Origin: Streptomyces maremycinicus
Lineage (GTDB): Bacteria > Actinomycetota > Actinomycetes > Streptomycetales > Streptomycetaceae
NCBI RefSeq assembly: GCF_001184025.1
Contig: NZ_BBYG01000026.1
Coordinates: 1 to 64,000, forward strand
DNA length: 64,000 nucleotides
Reading direction: 5' to 3'
The notes below the pieces were generated by a model. That model worked only from the letters and a program-made list of their open reading frames with translations. It made no database searches and was not told the DNA's origin. How positions within the stretch are numbered: the stretch's first letter is position 1; every line of letters begins with the position of its first letter. Made by a program: the position numbers and the translations under genes. Shown here in pieces: positions 45,770-54,316 of this stretch.

Positions 45770-46731
45770 CCGGCATCTCCTTCGGTGCCGTGCGTGCCGG
45801 GGGCACCGGGGTGACCGGGGGTGCCGTGGCCTTCGTCGGCGAGTACCCCGAGGAGGTCCTCGGCGAGTTCGGGCTTGAGAAGCCCGTGGGCGAGCGCGCG
45901 GTCGGCGGTCGCGCGGGCCATCGCCAGGTAGCCGGCCACGGTCTGCGGGGCGTGCTCGCGCAGCTCGGCGACGTGCGCGGCGACCGTGCCCGCGTCGCCG
46001 CGCGCGACGGGGCCGGTGAGCGCGCCGTCACCGGAGCGCAGCGCGTTGTCGAGGGCCGCGCCGAGCAGCGGGCCGAGCATCCGGTCGGGGGCTTCGACAC
46101 CGGCCGTCCGCAGCAGCTCCATGGACTGGGCGACCAGCGTGACCAGGTGGTTCGCGCCCAGGGCGAGGGCCGCGTGGTAGAGCGGCCGGCTCTCCTCGGC
46201 GATCCACTCCGGCTCGCCGCCCATCTCGATCACCAGGGCCTCGGCGGCCAGCCGCAACTCGTCGGGCGCGGTGACGCCGAAGGAGCAGCCCGCCAGGCGC
46301 TGGACGTCGACGGCACTGCCCGTGAAGGTCATCGCGGGGTGCAGGGCCAGCGGCAGCCCGCCCGCGCGCAGGGCCGGGTCGAGGACCTTCGTGCCGTACC
46401 GCCCCGAGGTGTGCACGATCAGCTGTCCCGGGCGGACGGCTCCGGTCTCGGCGAGGCCTTCCACGAGCCCGGGCAGCGCGTCGTCGGGGACGGTCAGCAG
46501 CACCAGGTCGGAGCGCTGGAGGACCTCGGCGGGCGGGAGGAGGGGCACGTCGGGCAGCAGCAGCGCGGCCCGCCGTCTGGAGGCGTCGGAGACACCGGAG
46601 ACGGCGACCGGGCGGTGCCCGGCGAGCTGGAGGGACGCGGCCAGGGCGGGGCCCACCCGGCCGGCGCCGACGACGCCGACGGCGAGCCGCGCGGGGCGGT
46701 CCCTGGGGTCTGGCTGTTGGGCTGTACTCAC
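45766..46731 (-). CDS. Rossmann-fold / DUF2520 protein, candidate ketopantoate reductase
   Basis: 321 residues. The N-terminal NAD(P)-binding motif is VGVVGAGRVGPALAASLQLAGH. The middle, HTSGRYGTKVLDPALRAGGLPLALHPAMTF, and the C-terminal helical domain with ALALGANHLVTLVAQSMELL are those of DUF2520 proteins. First gene of the panC-nadB-nadC-coaX run, coupled to panC by a 4-bp overlap. A reductase of this kind beside panC could be an alternative (PanG-type) ketopantoate reductase; that is inference. It starts at GTG 46731. Confidence 0.85.
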   Translation of the reverse strand: MSTAQQPDPRDRPARLAVGVVGAGRVGPALAASLQLAGHRPVAVSGVSDASRRRAALLLPDVPLLPPAEVLQRSDLVLLTVPDDALPGLVEGLAETGAVRPGQLIVHTSGRYGTKVLDPALRAGGLPLALHPAMTFTGSAVDVQRLAGCSFGVTAPDELRLAAEALVIEMGGEPEWIAEESRPLYHAALALGANHLVTLVAQSMELLRTAGVEAPDRMLGPLLGAALDNALRSGDGALTGPVARGDAGTVAAHVAELREHAPQTVAGYLAMARATADRALAHGLLKPELAEDLLGVLADEGHGTPGHPGAPGTHGTEGDAG

Positions 46732-46859
46732 GCGACGGAGGCCTTCCGTTCCAGTCCGCTCCGGGTACCGGACGATTTCTCGTCATGTTAACGCTATCCG
46801 TCCCGGGAGCGTCCGGTCGTCCACAGGCTGTGGGTAATCCCACCCGTTCCCGACCTGCG

Positions 46860-46975
46860 GCCCGGGAGCCGGGGCGGGGGCGGGGCGGGGGCGGGGCCGG
46901 AGCGGGGCACGGGCGGGGCCCGCAGCGAGGCCGGGGGCCGGGTCCGAAGCGGGGCGGGGGCGGGGCCCGGAGCCG
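46860..46975 (+). repeat. G-rich repeat tract (GGGGCGGGGGC type)
   Basis: Repeated GGGGCGGGGGCGGGGCC units upstream of the aldolase gene. Many G-runs in one strand give potential for quadruplex structure. There is no gene here. Confidence 0.7.
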
Positions 46976-47021
46976 GAAACGCCCGTGACCTCGCGGGCCG
47001 GCGCACGGCATCATCCGGGGC

Positions 47022-48200
47022 ATGACGTACACGGCGGAACGCGACGAGGAGAAGTCGGCGCAGCAGCGCCTGCGGGAGCGGCGGGCGGCCGCCTACCGGG
47101 CGGCGGAACGCGTGCTGTCGCGCGACGGTGCCCGGGGCACGCTGCGGGACCGGCTCGCGCTGCTGCACGAGGCCGCGCCGCAGGTCCACGACCTGGACGA
47201 GCCCGCGGACCTCTACGGCGACGGGGTCGTGGCGGCCCTGGAGGAGCGGGTCGCCGGGCTGCTGGGCACGGAGGCCGCCGCGTTCTTCCCGACCGGCACG
47301 ATGGCCCAGCAGGTCGCCCTGCGCTGCTGGGCGGGCCGCACCGGCAACCCGACCGTCGCGCTGCACGCGCTGAGCCATCCCGAGGTGTGGGAGCGGGGCG
47401 CGTTCCACGCCGTCAGCGGACTGCGCACGGTCCGGCTGACGCGTGAGCCCCGGCTGCCCACGGCCGACGAGGTGCGCGCCTTCGAGGAGCCCTTCGGGGC
47501 GCTGATGCTGGAACTGCCCCTCAGGGACGCCGGTTACGTGCTCCCCTCCTGGGAGGAGCTGACCGAGGTCGTGGAGGCGGCGCGCGAGCGGGACGCCGTG
47601 GTGCACTTCGACGGCGCGCGCCTGTGGGAGACGACCCACCACTTCGGCCGCCCGCTGCGGGAGATAGCGGACCTGGCCGACAGCGTCTACGTGTCGTTCT
47701 ACAAGTCCCTCGACGGCTTCGGCGGCGCCGCGCTCGCCGGCCCGAAGACGCTGGTGGAGGAGGCGAAGACCTGGCGGCACCGCTACGGCGGGCTGGTCTT
47801 CCAGCAGTTCCCCACCGCCCTGGCGGCACTCGTCGGCCTGGAGCGCGAACTGCCCCGGCTGCCGCAGTACGTGGTCCACGCGCGCGTGGTGGCGGCCGCG
47901 CTGCGCGAGGGGTTCGCCGAAGCGGGCGTGCCGTGGGCCCGTGTGCACCCCGAGGTGCCGCACACGCACGAGTTCCAGGTCTGGCTGCCGTACGAGGCCG
48001 ACGTGCTCTCGGAAGCGGCGACGCTCCAGGCCGAGCGGACGGGGACGATGCTGTTCGCGGGTGCCTGGAGCCGCGGCGGACCGGGCTTGTCGTACACCGA
48101 GGTCACGGTCGCCTCCGCCGGCCTGACGTGGACGGCGGACGACGTGCGCGCGGCGCTCGGGGACTTCGTCGACCGGGTGGCCGAGGTCGTCGGCAGGTAG
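47022..48200 (+). CDS. Threonine aldolase family PLP enzyme
   Basis: 392 residues of the beta-eliminating lyase (fold type I) group. Markers: DLYGDGVVAALEERVAGLLGTEAAAFFPTGTMAQQVALR, HFDGARLWETTHHFGRPL with the PLP-binding Asp, and SVYVSFYKSLDGFGGAALAG with the Schiff-base Lys. The family cleaves threonine or related beta-hydroxy amino acids to glycine and an aldehyde. At 392 residues it is longer than LtaE (about 340) because of an N-terminal helical extension; the exact substrate is uncertain. It is a single gene with ATG 47022. Confidence 0.88.
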   Translation: MTYTAERDEEKSAQQRLRERRAAAYRAAERVLSRDGARGTLRDRLALLHEAAPQVHDLDEPADLYGDGVVAALEERVAGLLGTEAAAFFPTGTMAQQVALRCWAGRTGNPTVALHALSHPEVWERGAFHAVSGLRTVRLTREPRLPTADEVRAFEEPFGALMLELPLRDAGYVLPSWEELTEVVEAARERDAVVHFDGARLWETTHHFGRPLREIADLADSVYVSFYKSLDGFGGAALAGPKTLVEEAKTWRHRYGGLVFQQFPTALAALVGLERELPRLPQYVVHARVVAAALREGFAEAGVPWARVHPEVPHTHEFQVWLPYEADVLSEAATLQAERTGTMLFAGAWSRGGPGLSYTEVTVASAGLTWTADDVRAALGDFVDRVAEVVGR

Positions 48201-48264
48201 TACGCGGGCGCGGCCGGCGGGAAAGAGTCAGCCGCAGCGCAGCCCCTGAGGCCCCGCGTCGCGT

Positions 48265-48287
48265 CGATTGACGGCGGCCGTCAATCG
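48265..48287. promoter_or_regulatory. Perfect 23-bp palindrome upstream of the ArsR-type gene
   Basis: CGATTGACGG-CGG-CCGTCAATCG: 10-bp perfect arms with a 3-bp centre, 38 bp before ATG 48326. It contains TTGACG on both strands, so it overlaps a potential -35. The size and symmetry suit a dimeric winged-helix repressor, most simply the product of the gene it precedes. Confidence 0.75.
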
Positions 48288-48325
48288 AGGACCGCGTTGT
48301 CGGTGGCGGGGTGCACCATGAGGTC

Positions 48326-49432
48326 ATGAGCCTGAGCATCGACATCGCGGGGCTGCGGCCGGAGAGGGTCGCGGTCGTGCCCTCACCCCTGGCCGAGCTC
48401 GGCATGGCGCTGCACGCGCTGTCCGAGCCGGGGCACCATCCCGGCCTCCAGGGCTGGGTCACCGGCGTGACCGCCGGGCTCGACTCGCATCTGGCGGACC
48501 GGATGTGCGAGGCCGACTTCCTGTGGCGGACGACGTTCTCGGACATCTTCCTGCCGTACGCGGGCATCCCGGGCAGAAGCACGCTCCCCGGGGCCTCGCT
48601 CGCCGAGGAGCTCGACCTCCTGGACAAGCTGACGGACGAGCAGTTCGTGGACTCCGCGCTGGAGTTCACCTGCGCTCCCGGGTACGACGTGCCGAGCCCC
48701 AGTGTGCTCGCCGACCCGAAGCTGCGTCGCCGCGCCTTCGAACTGGCCGCCACGCGCGGGCCGCGGCAGGTGCGCTTCACCGAGCGGCTGCTCGACGACC
48801 CGCCCCGCGTGCGTGCCTGGCTGAGGCAGTTCCTGGAGGACTGCGACGAGGCGTTCTTCGCCGACGTCTGGGCCCGGGTGCGCCTCCCGCTCGCCACGGA
48901 CGCCCGCTACAAGACGGATCTGCTGCGCCGCAAGGGCCTGGCGGAGGCCCTCGCCTCGGTGTCCTCCGCGGTGACGCTCGACGCGGACGCCGCGCGGATC
49001 ACCGTGGACAAGCTCGTCCAGGGCCGCAGCGCCACCGGGGACGGCGGCCTGCTGCTGGTGCCGACGAGCCTGGGCTGGCCGCACCTGATGGTGCTGCACC
49101 GGTACGGCTGGCAGCCGGTGCTGCACTACCCGGTCGGCTCGCCGGAGCTGGCCTCACCGCCCTCGGTGGAGCAGCTCAGCCTGCGGATGACGGCGCTGTC
49201 CCACCCCGTGCGGATGCGGATCTGCCGCCTGCTGGCGCGCAGCGCGTACACCACGACCGAGCTGGCCCAGGTGCACGGCGTGACGGCCCCCGAGATATCC
49301 CGGCACCTCGCGGTCCTGAAGAAGGCGGGCCTGCTCACCACCCGCCGACGCGGCCGCTACGTGCTGCACCAGCTCGACGTGACGGTGGTGGCCCGGCTGG
49401 GCAGCGACTTCCTCGAAGGGATGCTCCGCTAG
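48326..49432 (+). CDS. ArsR-type helix-turn-helix regulator with DUF5937-like N-terminal domain
   Basis: 368 residues. Residues 1-270 form a domain seen in many Streptomyces regulators (VAVVPSPLAELGMALHALSEPGHHPG at the start). The C-terminal 90 residues are an ArsR/SmtB winged helix (MTALSHPVRMRICRLLARSAYTTTELAQVHGVTAPEISRHLAVLKKAGLL) without the metal-binding cysteines. Signal unknown. ATG 48326 is used; GTG 48311 is in frame. The perfect palindrome upstream suggests autorepression. It is convergent with the response regulator gene, 15 bp apart. Confidence 0.88.
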   Translation: MSLSIDIAGLRPERVAVVPSPLAELGMALHALSEPGHHPGLQGWVTGVTAGLDSHLADRMCEADFLWRTTFSDIFLPYAGIPGRSTLPGASLAEELDLLDKLTDEQFVDSALEFTCAPGYDVPSPSVLADPKLRRRAFELAATRGPRQVRFTERLLDDPPRVRAWLRQFLEDCDEAFFADVWARVRLPLATDARYKTDLLRRKGLAEALASVSSAVTLDADAARITVDKLVQGRSATGDGGLLLVPTSLGWPHLMVLHRYGWQPVLHYPVGSPELASPPSVEQLSLRMTALSHPVRMRICRLLARSAYTTTELAQVHGVTAPEISRHLAVLKKAGLLTTRRRGRYVLHQLDVTVVARLGSDFLEGMLR

Positions 49433-49447
49433 GACCTCTGCGGCGGG

Positions 49448-50119
49448 TCAGCCGTGGCCGCCGGCCCGGACGATCCCCGTCTCGTACGCGAGGACCACCA
49501 CCTGGACCCGGTCGCGCAGCCCCAGCTTGGTCAGGATGCGGCCCACATGGGTCTTCACGGTCGCCTCGGACAGCACCAGCCGGGCCGCGATCTCGCCGTT
49601 GGACAGCCCCTGGGCGACCAGCACCATGACCTCGCGCTCCCGCTCCGTGAGCCGCTCCAGCTCCTTGTGGCGGGGCTCCTTGCCGGTGGTGGGCAGCATC
49701 GGTGCGAACCGGTCGAGGAGACGGCGGGTGGTGGAGGGGGCGACCACCGCGTCACCGCTGTGCACGGAACGGATGGCGGCGAGGAGCTCGCCCGGAGGCA
49801 CGTCCTTGAGCATGAAGCCGGAGGCGCCCGCCTTCAGCCCGGAGAACGCGTACTCGTCCAGGTCGAAGGTGGTCAGGATCAGCACCTTCGGCGGTTCGGG
49901 CTCGGCGCAGATACGCCGGGTGGCCTCCACGCCGTCCAGCTTCGGCATGCGGACGTCCATGAGGACGACGTCGACCGCCGTGGAACGCACCACCTGGAGG
50001 GCCTCGACCCCGTCGCCCGCCTCCGCCACGACCTCCATGTCCGGCTGGGCGGCGAGCACCATCCGGAACCCGGTGCGCAGCAGCACCTGGTCGTCGACGA
50101 GCATCACGCGGATCGTCAT
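49448..50119 (-). CDS. NarL/FixJ family response regulator
   Basis: 223 residues. The receiver domain has IRVMLVDDQVLLRTGFRMVL, phospho-Asp in DVVLMDVRMPKLDG, and Lys in GFMLKDVPPGEL. The LuxR-type HTH is LTEREREVMVLVAQGLSNGEIAARLVLSEATVKTHVGRIL. Partner of the HisKA_3 kinase gene 88 bp upstream on the same strand. ATG 50119 has AGAGGA just before it. Targets unknown; such pairs in Streptomyces often control envelope or development genes. Confidence 0.94.
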   Translation of the reverse strand: MTIRVMLVDDQVLLRTGFRMVLAAQPDMEVVAEAGDGVEALQVVRSTAVDVVLMDVRMPKLDGVEATRRICAEPEPPKVLILTTFDLDEYAFSGLKAGASGFMLKDVPPGELLAAIRSVHSGDAVVAPSTTRRLLDRFAPMLPTTGKEPRHKELERLTEREREVMVLVAQGLSNGEIAARLVLSEATVKTHVGRILTKLGLRDRVQVVVLAYETGIVRAGGHG

Positions 50120-50207
50120 CGAGTCCTCTTCCATCTCATCTGCTTCTTCTGTTGATGCGGTGGGCGCCCGGGGGCGTGACAGGTGTCACCAGGGGCGTGC
50201 GTCGGCG

Positions 50208-51410
50208 TCAGTGCGCGGGTTTGAGCGGCAGCAGCGCGCTGATGCGGAATCCTCCGCCGGGCCTCGGGCCCGCGTCCAGGGTGCCGCCCACCATGCCGAC
50301 CCGTTCCCGCATGCCGATCAGGCCGTGGCCCGCGCCGTCGGCGCCGCCCTCCTCGTACAGCTCGTGCGGGGCGCCCTTGCCGTCGTCCTCGACGAGCAGG
50401 CCGAGGCCGTCGTCGAAGTAGACCAGGCGCACGCTCGCGCCCGTGTTGGGCCCCCCGTGCTTGCGCGTGTTGGTCAGCGCCTCCTGCACGATGCGGTACG
50501 CCGTCAGCTCGACGCCGCTGGGCAGCGGTCGCGGCGTGCCCTCGACCTTGAAGTCCACGGGCAGGCCCGAGCCGCGGCACTGCTCGACGAGGTCCTCGAT
50601 CTGCTCGACGTCCGGCTGCGGCACGTACTCGCCGCTCTCCTGGTGCTCGCCGGTACGCAGCACGCCCAGCAGGCGGCGCATCTCGGCGAGGGCCTGGCGG
50701 CCCGTGGAGGAGATCGTCTCCAGGGCCTTCTTCGCCTGGTCGGGCGCGGCGTCGAGGACATAGGCGGCACCGTCGGCCTGGACCACCATCACGGACACGT
50801 TGTGCGCGACGACGTCATGCAGCTCCCGCGCGATGCGGGCGCGCTCGGCGGCGACCGCGACCTTCGCCTGCGCCTCGCGCTCCTTCTCCAGGCGGGCCGC
50901 GCGCTCCTCCAGCTGCGCGAAGTACGCGCGACGGGTGCGAATGGAGTCGCCCAGCACCCAGGCGAGGGCGAACGGCACCGTCTGGAAGACGATGACGGCG
51001 ACCTGGCCCGGCACGCTGGCGTTCTCGTGCGGCCAGCGCAGCTGCGCCAGGGTGGCCGCGCTCAACGCCATGACCAGGGCGAGGCGGGAGGCCCAGCGGG
51101 CGCCGGTCGCGGCGACCGTGTAGACGATCACCAGCAGCGCAAAGTCGGCCGCCGTGACCCCGACGTTCAGCACCAGCTGAGCCACTCCGAGCGCCGCGGC
51201 GAGCACGAGCATCGGCTCGGGCATGCGCCGACGCAACGCGATGACCAGGCACAACAGGAACACCACCGGCACCAGCAGCGCCATGGAGTGGGTGCCGCCG
51301 CGGTCCTGGCCCGCGGTGCCGGCGGCCGCGGAGATCCCGAACAGGACGAGGGCCCAGAAGCCGTCGACCCCGGTCGGGTGTCTGCGGAGGAAGTCATAGA
51401 GGCGCTGCAC
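50208..51410 (-). CDS. Sensor histidine kinase (HisKA_3 / NarX-like)
   Basis: 400 residues. About five or six membrane helices in the first 165 residues with short loops suggest sensing within the membrane rather than by a large outer domain. A coiled linker (YFAQLEERAARLEKEREAQ) leads to the HisKA_3 motif ARIARELHDVVAHNVSVMVVQ with the phospho-His. The ATPase domain follows (YRIVQEALTNTRKHG, GHGLIGMRERVGMVGG). It starts at GTG 51410 and is followed by the NarL-type regulator gene. The signal is unknown. Confidence 0.93.
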   Translation of the reverse strand: MQRLYDFLRRHPTGVDGFWALVLFGISAAAGTAGQDRGGTHSMALLVPVVFLLCLVIALRRRMPEPMLVLAAALGVAQLVLNVGVTAADFALLVIVYTVAATGARWASRLALVMALSAATLAQLRWPHENASVPGQVAVIVFQTVPFALAWVLGDSIRTRRAYFAQLEERAARLEKEREAQAKVAVAAERARIARELHDVVAHNVSVMVVQADGAAYVLDAAPDQAKKALETISSTGRQALAEMRRLLGVLRTGEHQESGEYVPQPDVEQIEDLVEQCRGSGLPVDFKVEGTPRPLPSGVELTAYRIVQEALTNTRKHGGPNTGASVRLVYFDDGLGLLVEDDGKGAPHELYEEGGADGAGHGLIGMRERVGMVGGTLDAGPRPGGGFRISALLPLKPAH

Positions 51411-51528
51411 GTAACCCAGAGTAGGGAAGGCCGATGCGTGCAGGGGTCAACCGGAGGGCCGATCCGGTCCGGGCGCGCGTACTCCGCAAGGTGGATGCCG
51501 TGATCACCTGTACGCCTAGTCTGATCGG

Positions 51529-52590
51529 GTGGTGGACAAGGCGACGGGCTCGGGCGGGTGGCGCGGCTGGCGGGCGGCGACGCGGGCGGCGCTGTACGGC
51601 GTGGACGGAACGGGCGGCTTCTACCGCCGCCCCGAGGGCCCGGCCGGGCACTTCCGTACCTCCGTGCACGCGTCGCCGCTGTTCGCCGGGGCCGTGGCCC
51701 GGCTGCTGTGCCGGGTCGACGAGGCGCTCGGCCGGCCCTCGTCGCTCGACTTCGTCGACATGGCCGCCGGACGGGGCGAGCTGGTCACCGCCGTGCTGGC
51801 CGCGCTCCCCGCCGATGTGGCGGCACGCACGCGCGCGTACGCCGTCGAGATCGCCGACCGCCCCGTCGGACTCGCTCGCCGGATCGAGTGGTTGTCCGAG
51901 CCGCCGCGACGGCTCACCGGCCTGCTGTTCGCCAACGAGTGGCTGGACAACGTGCCCGTCGAGGTCGCCGAGGTCGATTCCGCGGGGGTGCCCAGGCTGG
52001 TGCTCGTCCGGGACAGCGGGGTCGAGCGGCTCGGGGAGCGGGTGTCCGGCGCCGAGGCGGAGTGGCTCGCGCGGTGGTGGCCGACGGCGGACGAGGAGGG
52101 GCTGCGGGCGGAGATCGGGCTGCCCCGGGACACCGCGTGGGCGTCCGCCGTCTCCTGTGTGGAGGCCGGGCTCGCGGTGGCGGTGGACTACGCGCACTCG
52201 GCGGACGCGCGCCCCCCGTTCGGGACGCTCACCGGCTTCCGGGAGGGCCGCGAGACGGCACCCGTGCCGGACGGTTCCTGTGACATCACGTCCCACGTCG
52301 CGCTGGACGCGTGCGCGGAGGCCGGGGCGATCGCGGCAAGGAGCGCGGCGCGGGCACCCGCCGACGCGCGCCTGCTCACGCAGCGCGCCGCGCTGCGCGC
52401 CCTGGGCGTCACCGGCGGCCGCCCGCCGCTGTCACTGGCGTCCACGGACCCCTCCGCCTATGTGCGCGCCCTCGCGGGCGCCGGAGAGGCCGCGGAGCTC
52501 CTCGCGCCGGGCGGACTGGGCGACTTCGGATGGCTGTTCCAGCCGGTCGGTATCCCCCACCCGCTGGACCAGCCGCCCCAGACCGGCTGA
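51529..52590 (+). CDS. MidA/NDUFAF7-like SAM-dependent methyltransferase
   Basis: 353 residues. Markers of the MidA (DUF185) family: GGFYRRPEGPAGHFRTSVHASPLFAGAVARLL, SAM-binding FVDMAAGRGELVTAVL, and LLFANEWLDNVPVEVAEV (ANEwlDnvP). In animals NDUFAF7/MidA dimethylates an arginine of complex I subunit NDUFS2, the NuoD homologue. Here a nuoD-like gene lies immediately downstream, convergent, 27 bp away, so the same enzyme-substrate relation is plausible (inference). GTG 51529 follows TAGTCT by six bases with no ribosome-binding site: probably leaderless. Confidence 0.85.
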   Translation: MVDKATGSGGWRGWRAATRAALYGVDGTGGFYRRPEGPAGHFRTSVHASPLFAGAVARLLCRVDEALGRPSSLDFVDMAAGRGELVTAVLAALPADVAARTRAYAVEIADRPVGLARRIEWLSEPPRRLTGLLFANEWLDNVPVEVAEVDSAGVPRLVLVRDSGVERLGERVSGAEAEWLARWWPTADEEGLRAEIGLPRDTAWASAVSCVEAGLAVAVDYAHSADARPPFGTLTGFREGRETAPVPDGSCDITSHVALDACAEAGAIAARSAARAPADARLLTQRAALRALGVTGGRPPLSLASTDPSAYVRALAGAGEAAELLAPGGLGDFGWLFQPVGIPHPLDQPPQTG

Positions 52591-52617
52591 CCGCCGCCGC
52601 CCCCGCGGACCGCTCGC

Positions 52618-53769
52618 CTACTTGTCGATGTCCCCGACCACGAAGAACATCGAACCCAGGATGGCCACCATGTCCGAGACCAGCGTGCCCGGCAGCAGTT
52701 CGGTGAGGGCCTGGATGTTGTTGAACGAGGCCGAGCGGAGCTTCAGCCGGTACGGGGTCTTCTCGCCCTTGCTGACGAGGTAGTAGCCGTTGATGCCGAG
52801 CGGGTTCTCGGTCCACGCGTACGTGTGCCCCTCGGGCGCCTTGAGGACCTTCGGGAGCCGCTGGTTGATCGGACCGGGCGCCATCTCCGCGAGCCGGTCC
52901 AGGCAGGCGTCGGCGAGGTCGAGCGCGTTGTGCGTCTGCTCCAGGAGGCACTCGAAGCGGGCGAGACAGTCGCCCTCGGTCCGAGTCACCACCTTGAGGG
53001 TGTCGCGCAGCTCCCCGTACGCGAGATACGGCTCGTCCCGGCGCAGGTCGAAGTCGACGCCGGAGGCCCGCGCGATCGGCCCGCTCACGCCGTACGCGTG
53101 CGCGTGCTCCGCGGCGAGCGTTCCCACGTCCCGGGTGCGCCCCCGGAAGATCTCGTTGCCGAGCACCAGATCGTCGAAGACGTCCATGCGCGAGCGCACG
53201 GCGGCGACGGCTTCACGCGCGCGTGCGGCCCATCCGGCCGGCAGGTCCTCCTTGAGGCCGCCGACGCGGTTGAACATGTAGTGCATGCGTCCGCCGGAGA
53301 CCTCCTCCATCACGTTCTGGAGCACTTCGCGCTCACGGAAGGCGTAGAAGACGGGGGTGATGCCGCCCAGCTCCAGGGGATAGGACCCCAGGAACATCAG
53401 GTGGTTCAGCACCCGGTTCAGCTCGGCGAGCAGGGTGCGGGTCCACACCGCGCGCGGGGGGACCTCCATGCCCAGCATCCGCTCCACCGCGAGGACCACG
53501 CCCAGCTCGTTCGAGAACGCCGACAGCCAGTCGTGGCGGTTGGCCAGCATGATGATCTGGCGGTAGTCGCGCGCCTCGAAGAGCTTCTCCGCGCCACGGT
53601 GCATATAGCCGATCACCGGCTCCGCCCGCCGGATGCGCTCACCGTCCAGGACGAGCCGAAGCCGCAGCACACCGTGGGTGGAGGGATGCTGGGGGCCGAT
53701 GTTGAGCACCATGTCGGTGCTCTCCGCGGCACCGCCGATCCCGACCGTGGTCTCCGTCGTAGGAGTCAT
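52618..53769 (-). CDS. nuoD: NADH-quinone oxidoreductase subunit D, stand-alone second copy
   Basis: 383 residues. The 49-kDa subunit of complex I that helps form the quinone pocket. Markers: MVLNIGPQHPSTHGVLRLRLVLDGE, VIGYMHRGAEKLFEARDYRQIIMLANRHDW, LNRVLNHLMFLGSYPLELG and a C-terminal LVSDMVAILGSMFFVVGDIDK. It is a complete gene but has no other nuo genes around it, so it is a second copy apart from the main operon. ATG at 53767-53769; the frame is open upstream but that part is antisense to the PH-domain genes. Confidence 0.95.
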   Translation of the reverse strand: MTPTTETTVGIGGAAESTDMVLNIGPQHPSTHGVLRLRLVLDGERIRRAEPVIGYMHRGAEKLFEARDYRQIIMLANRHDWLSAFSNELGVVLAVERMLGMEVPPRAVWTRTLLAELNRVLNHLMFLGSYPLELGGITPVFYAFREREVLQNVMEEVSGGRMHYMFNRVGGLKEDLPAGWAARAREAVAAVRSRMDVFDDLVLGNEIFRGRTRDVGTLAAEHAHAYGVSGPIARASGVDFDLRRDEPYLAYGELRDTLKVVTRTEGDCLARFECLLEQTHNALDLADACLDRLAEMAPGPINQRLPKVLKAPEGHTYAWTENPLGINGYYLVSKGEKTPYRLKLRSASFNNIQALTELLPGTLVSDMVAILGSMFFVVGDIDK

Positions 53770-53812
53770 GCGCACAGTCTCCCCTACGCGCTCGCCTCCG
53801 TACGCTGACGGT

Positions 53813-54316
53813 ATGGAAACGGGGAGCCCGGGTGGCGTGGGGACGACGGCGGCCGGTCCGGTGTGGATCGGACTGCCGCCGGGACTGCTGCGGATGCGCC
53901 GGCTGCTGCTGGTGGTGTGGCTGGGGTCGGCGGCCGTCGGCGCCGGGCTCCTGCTCGGGCTGCTCGTCGGCCCCGCGTGGGCGGCGTTCGCCCTGCTGCC
54001 CCTGGCCGGCATCGGGTGGGGCTGGGTGCTGCTCGGCCGCAACTGGCACTCCTGGCGGTACGCCGAGCGGGCCGACGACCTGCTGATCAGCCGGGGTGTG
54101 CTGTGGCGCGAGGAGACCGTCGTGCCGTACGGGCGCATGCAGCTCGTGGAGGTCACCTCCGGGCCCGTCGAACGGCACTTCGGGCTGGCCAGCGTCCAGC
54201 TGCACACCGCGGCCGCCGCGACCGACGCGACCATCCCGGGCCTGGACCCGGCCGAGGCGGAACGGCTGCGCGACCGGCTCACCCAGCTCGGCGAGGCCCG
54301 ATCGGCCGGGCTGTGA
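53813..54316 (+). CDS. PH-domain (YdbS-like) membrane protein
   Basis: 167 residues. Two membrane helices (LLLVVWLGSAAVGAGLLLGLLVG and AAFALLPLAGIGWGWVLLG) precede a bacterial PH-like (bPH_2) domain: DDLLISRGVLWREETVVPYGRMQLVEVTSGPVERHFGLASVQLHTA. It forms an operon with the next gene (overlapping GTGA), the usual ydbS-ydbT pair. Function unknown, presumably in the membrane. ATG 53813 lies six bases after TACGCT: leaderless. Divergent from nuoD, 43 bp apart. Confidence 0.88.
   Translation: METGSPGGVGTTAAGPVWIGLPPGLLRMRRLLLVVWLGSAAVGAGLLLGLLVGPAWAAFALLPLAGIGWGWVLLGRNWHSWRYAERADDLLISRGVLWREETVVPYGRMQLVEVTSGPVERHFGLASVQLHTAAAATDATIPGLDPAEAERLRDRLTQLGEARSAGL

Noticed and set aside
46860..46975. 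Functional G-quadruplex switch before the aldolase gene
   Set aside because: G-runs are plentiful, but such tracts occur by composition in this genome and nothing ties it to a promoter or ribosome-binding site.
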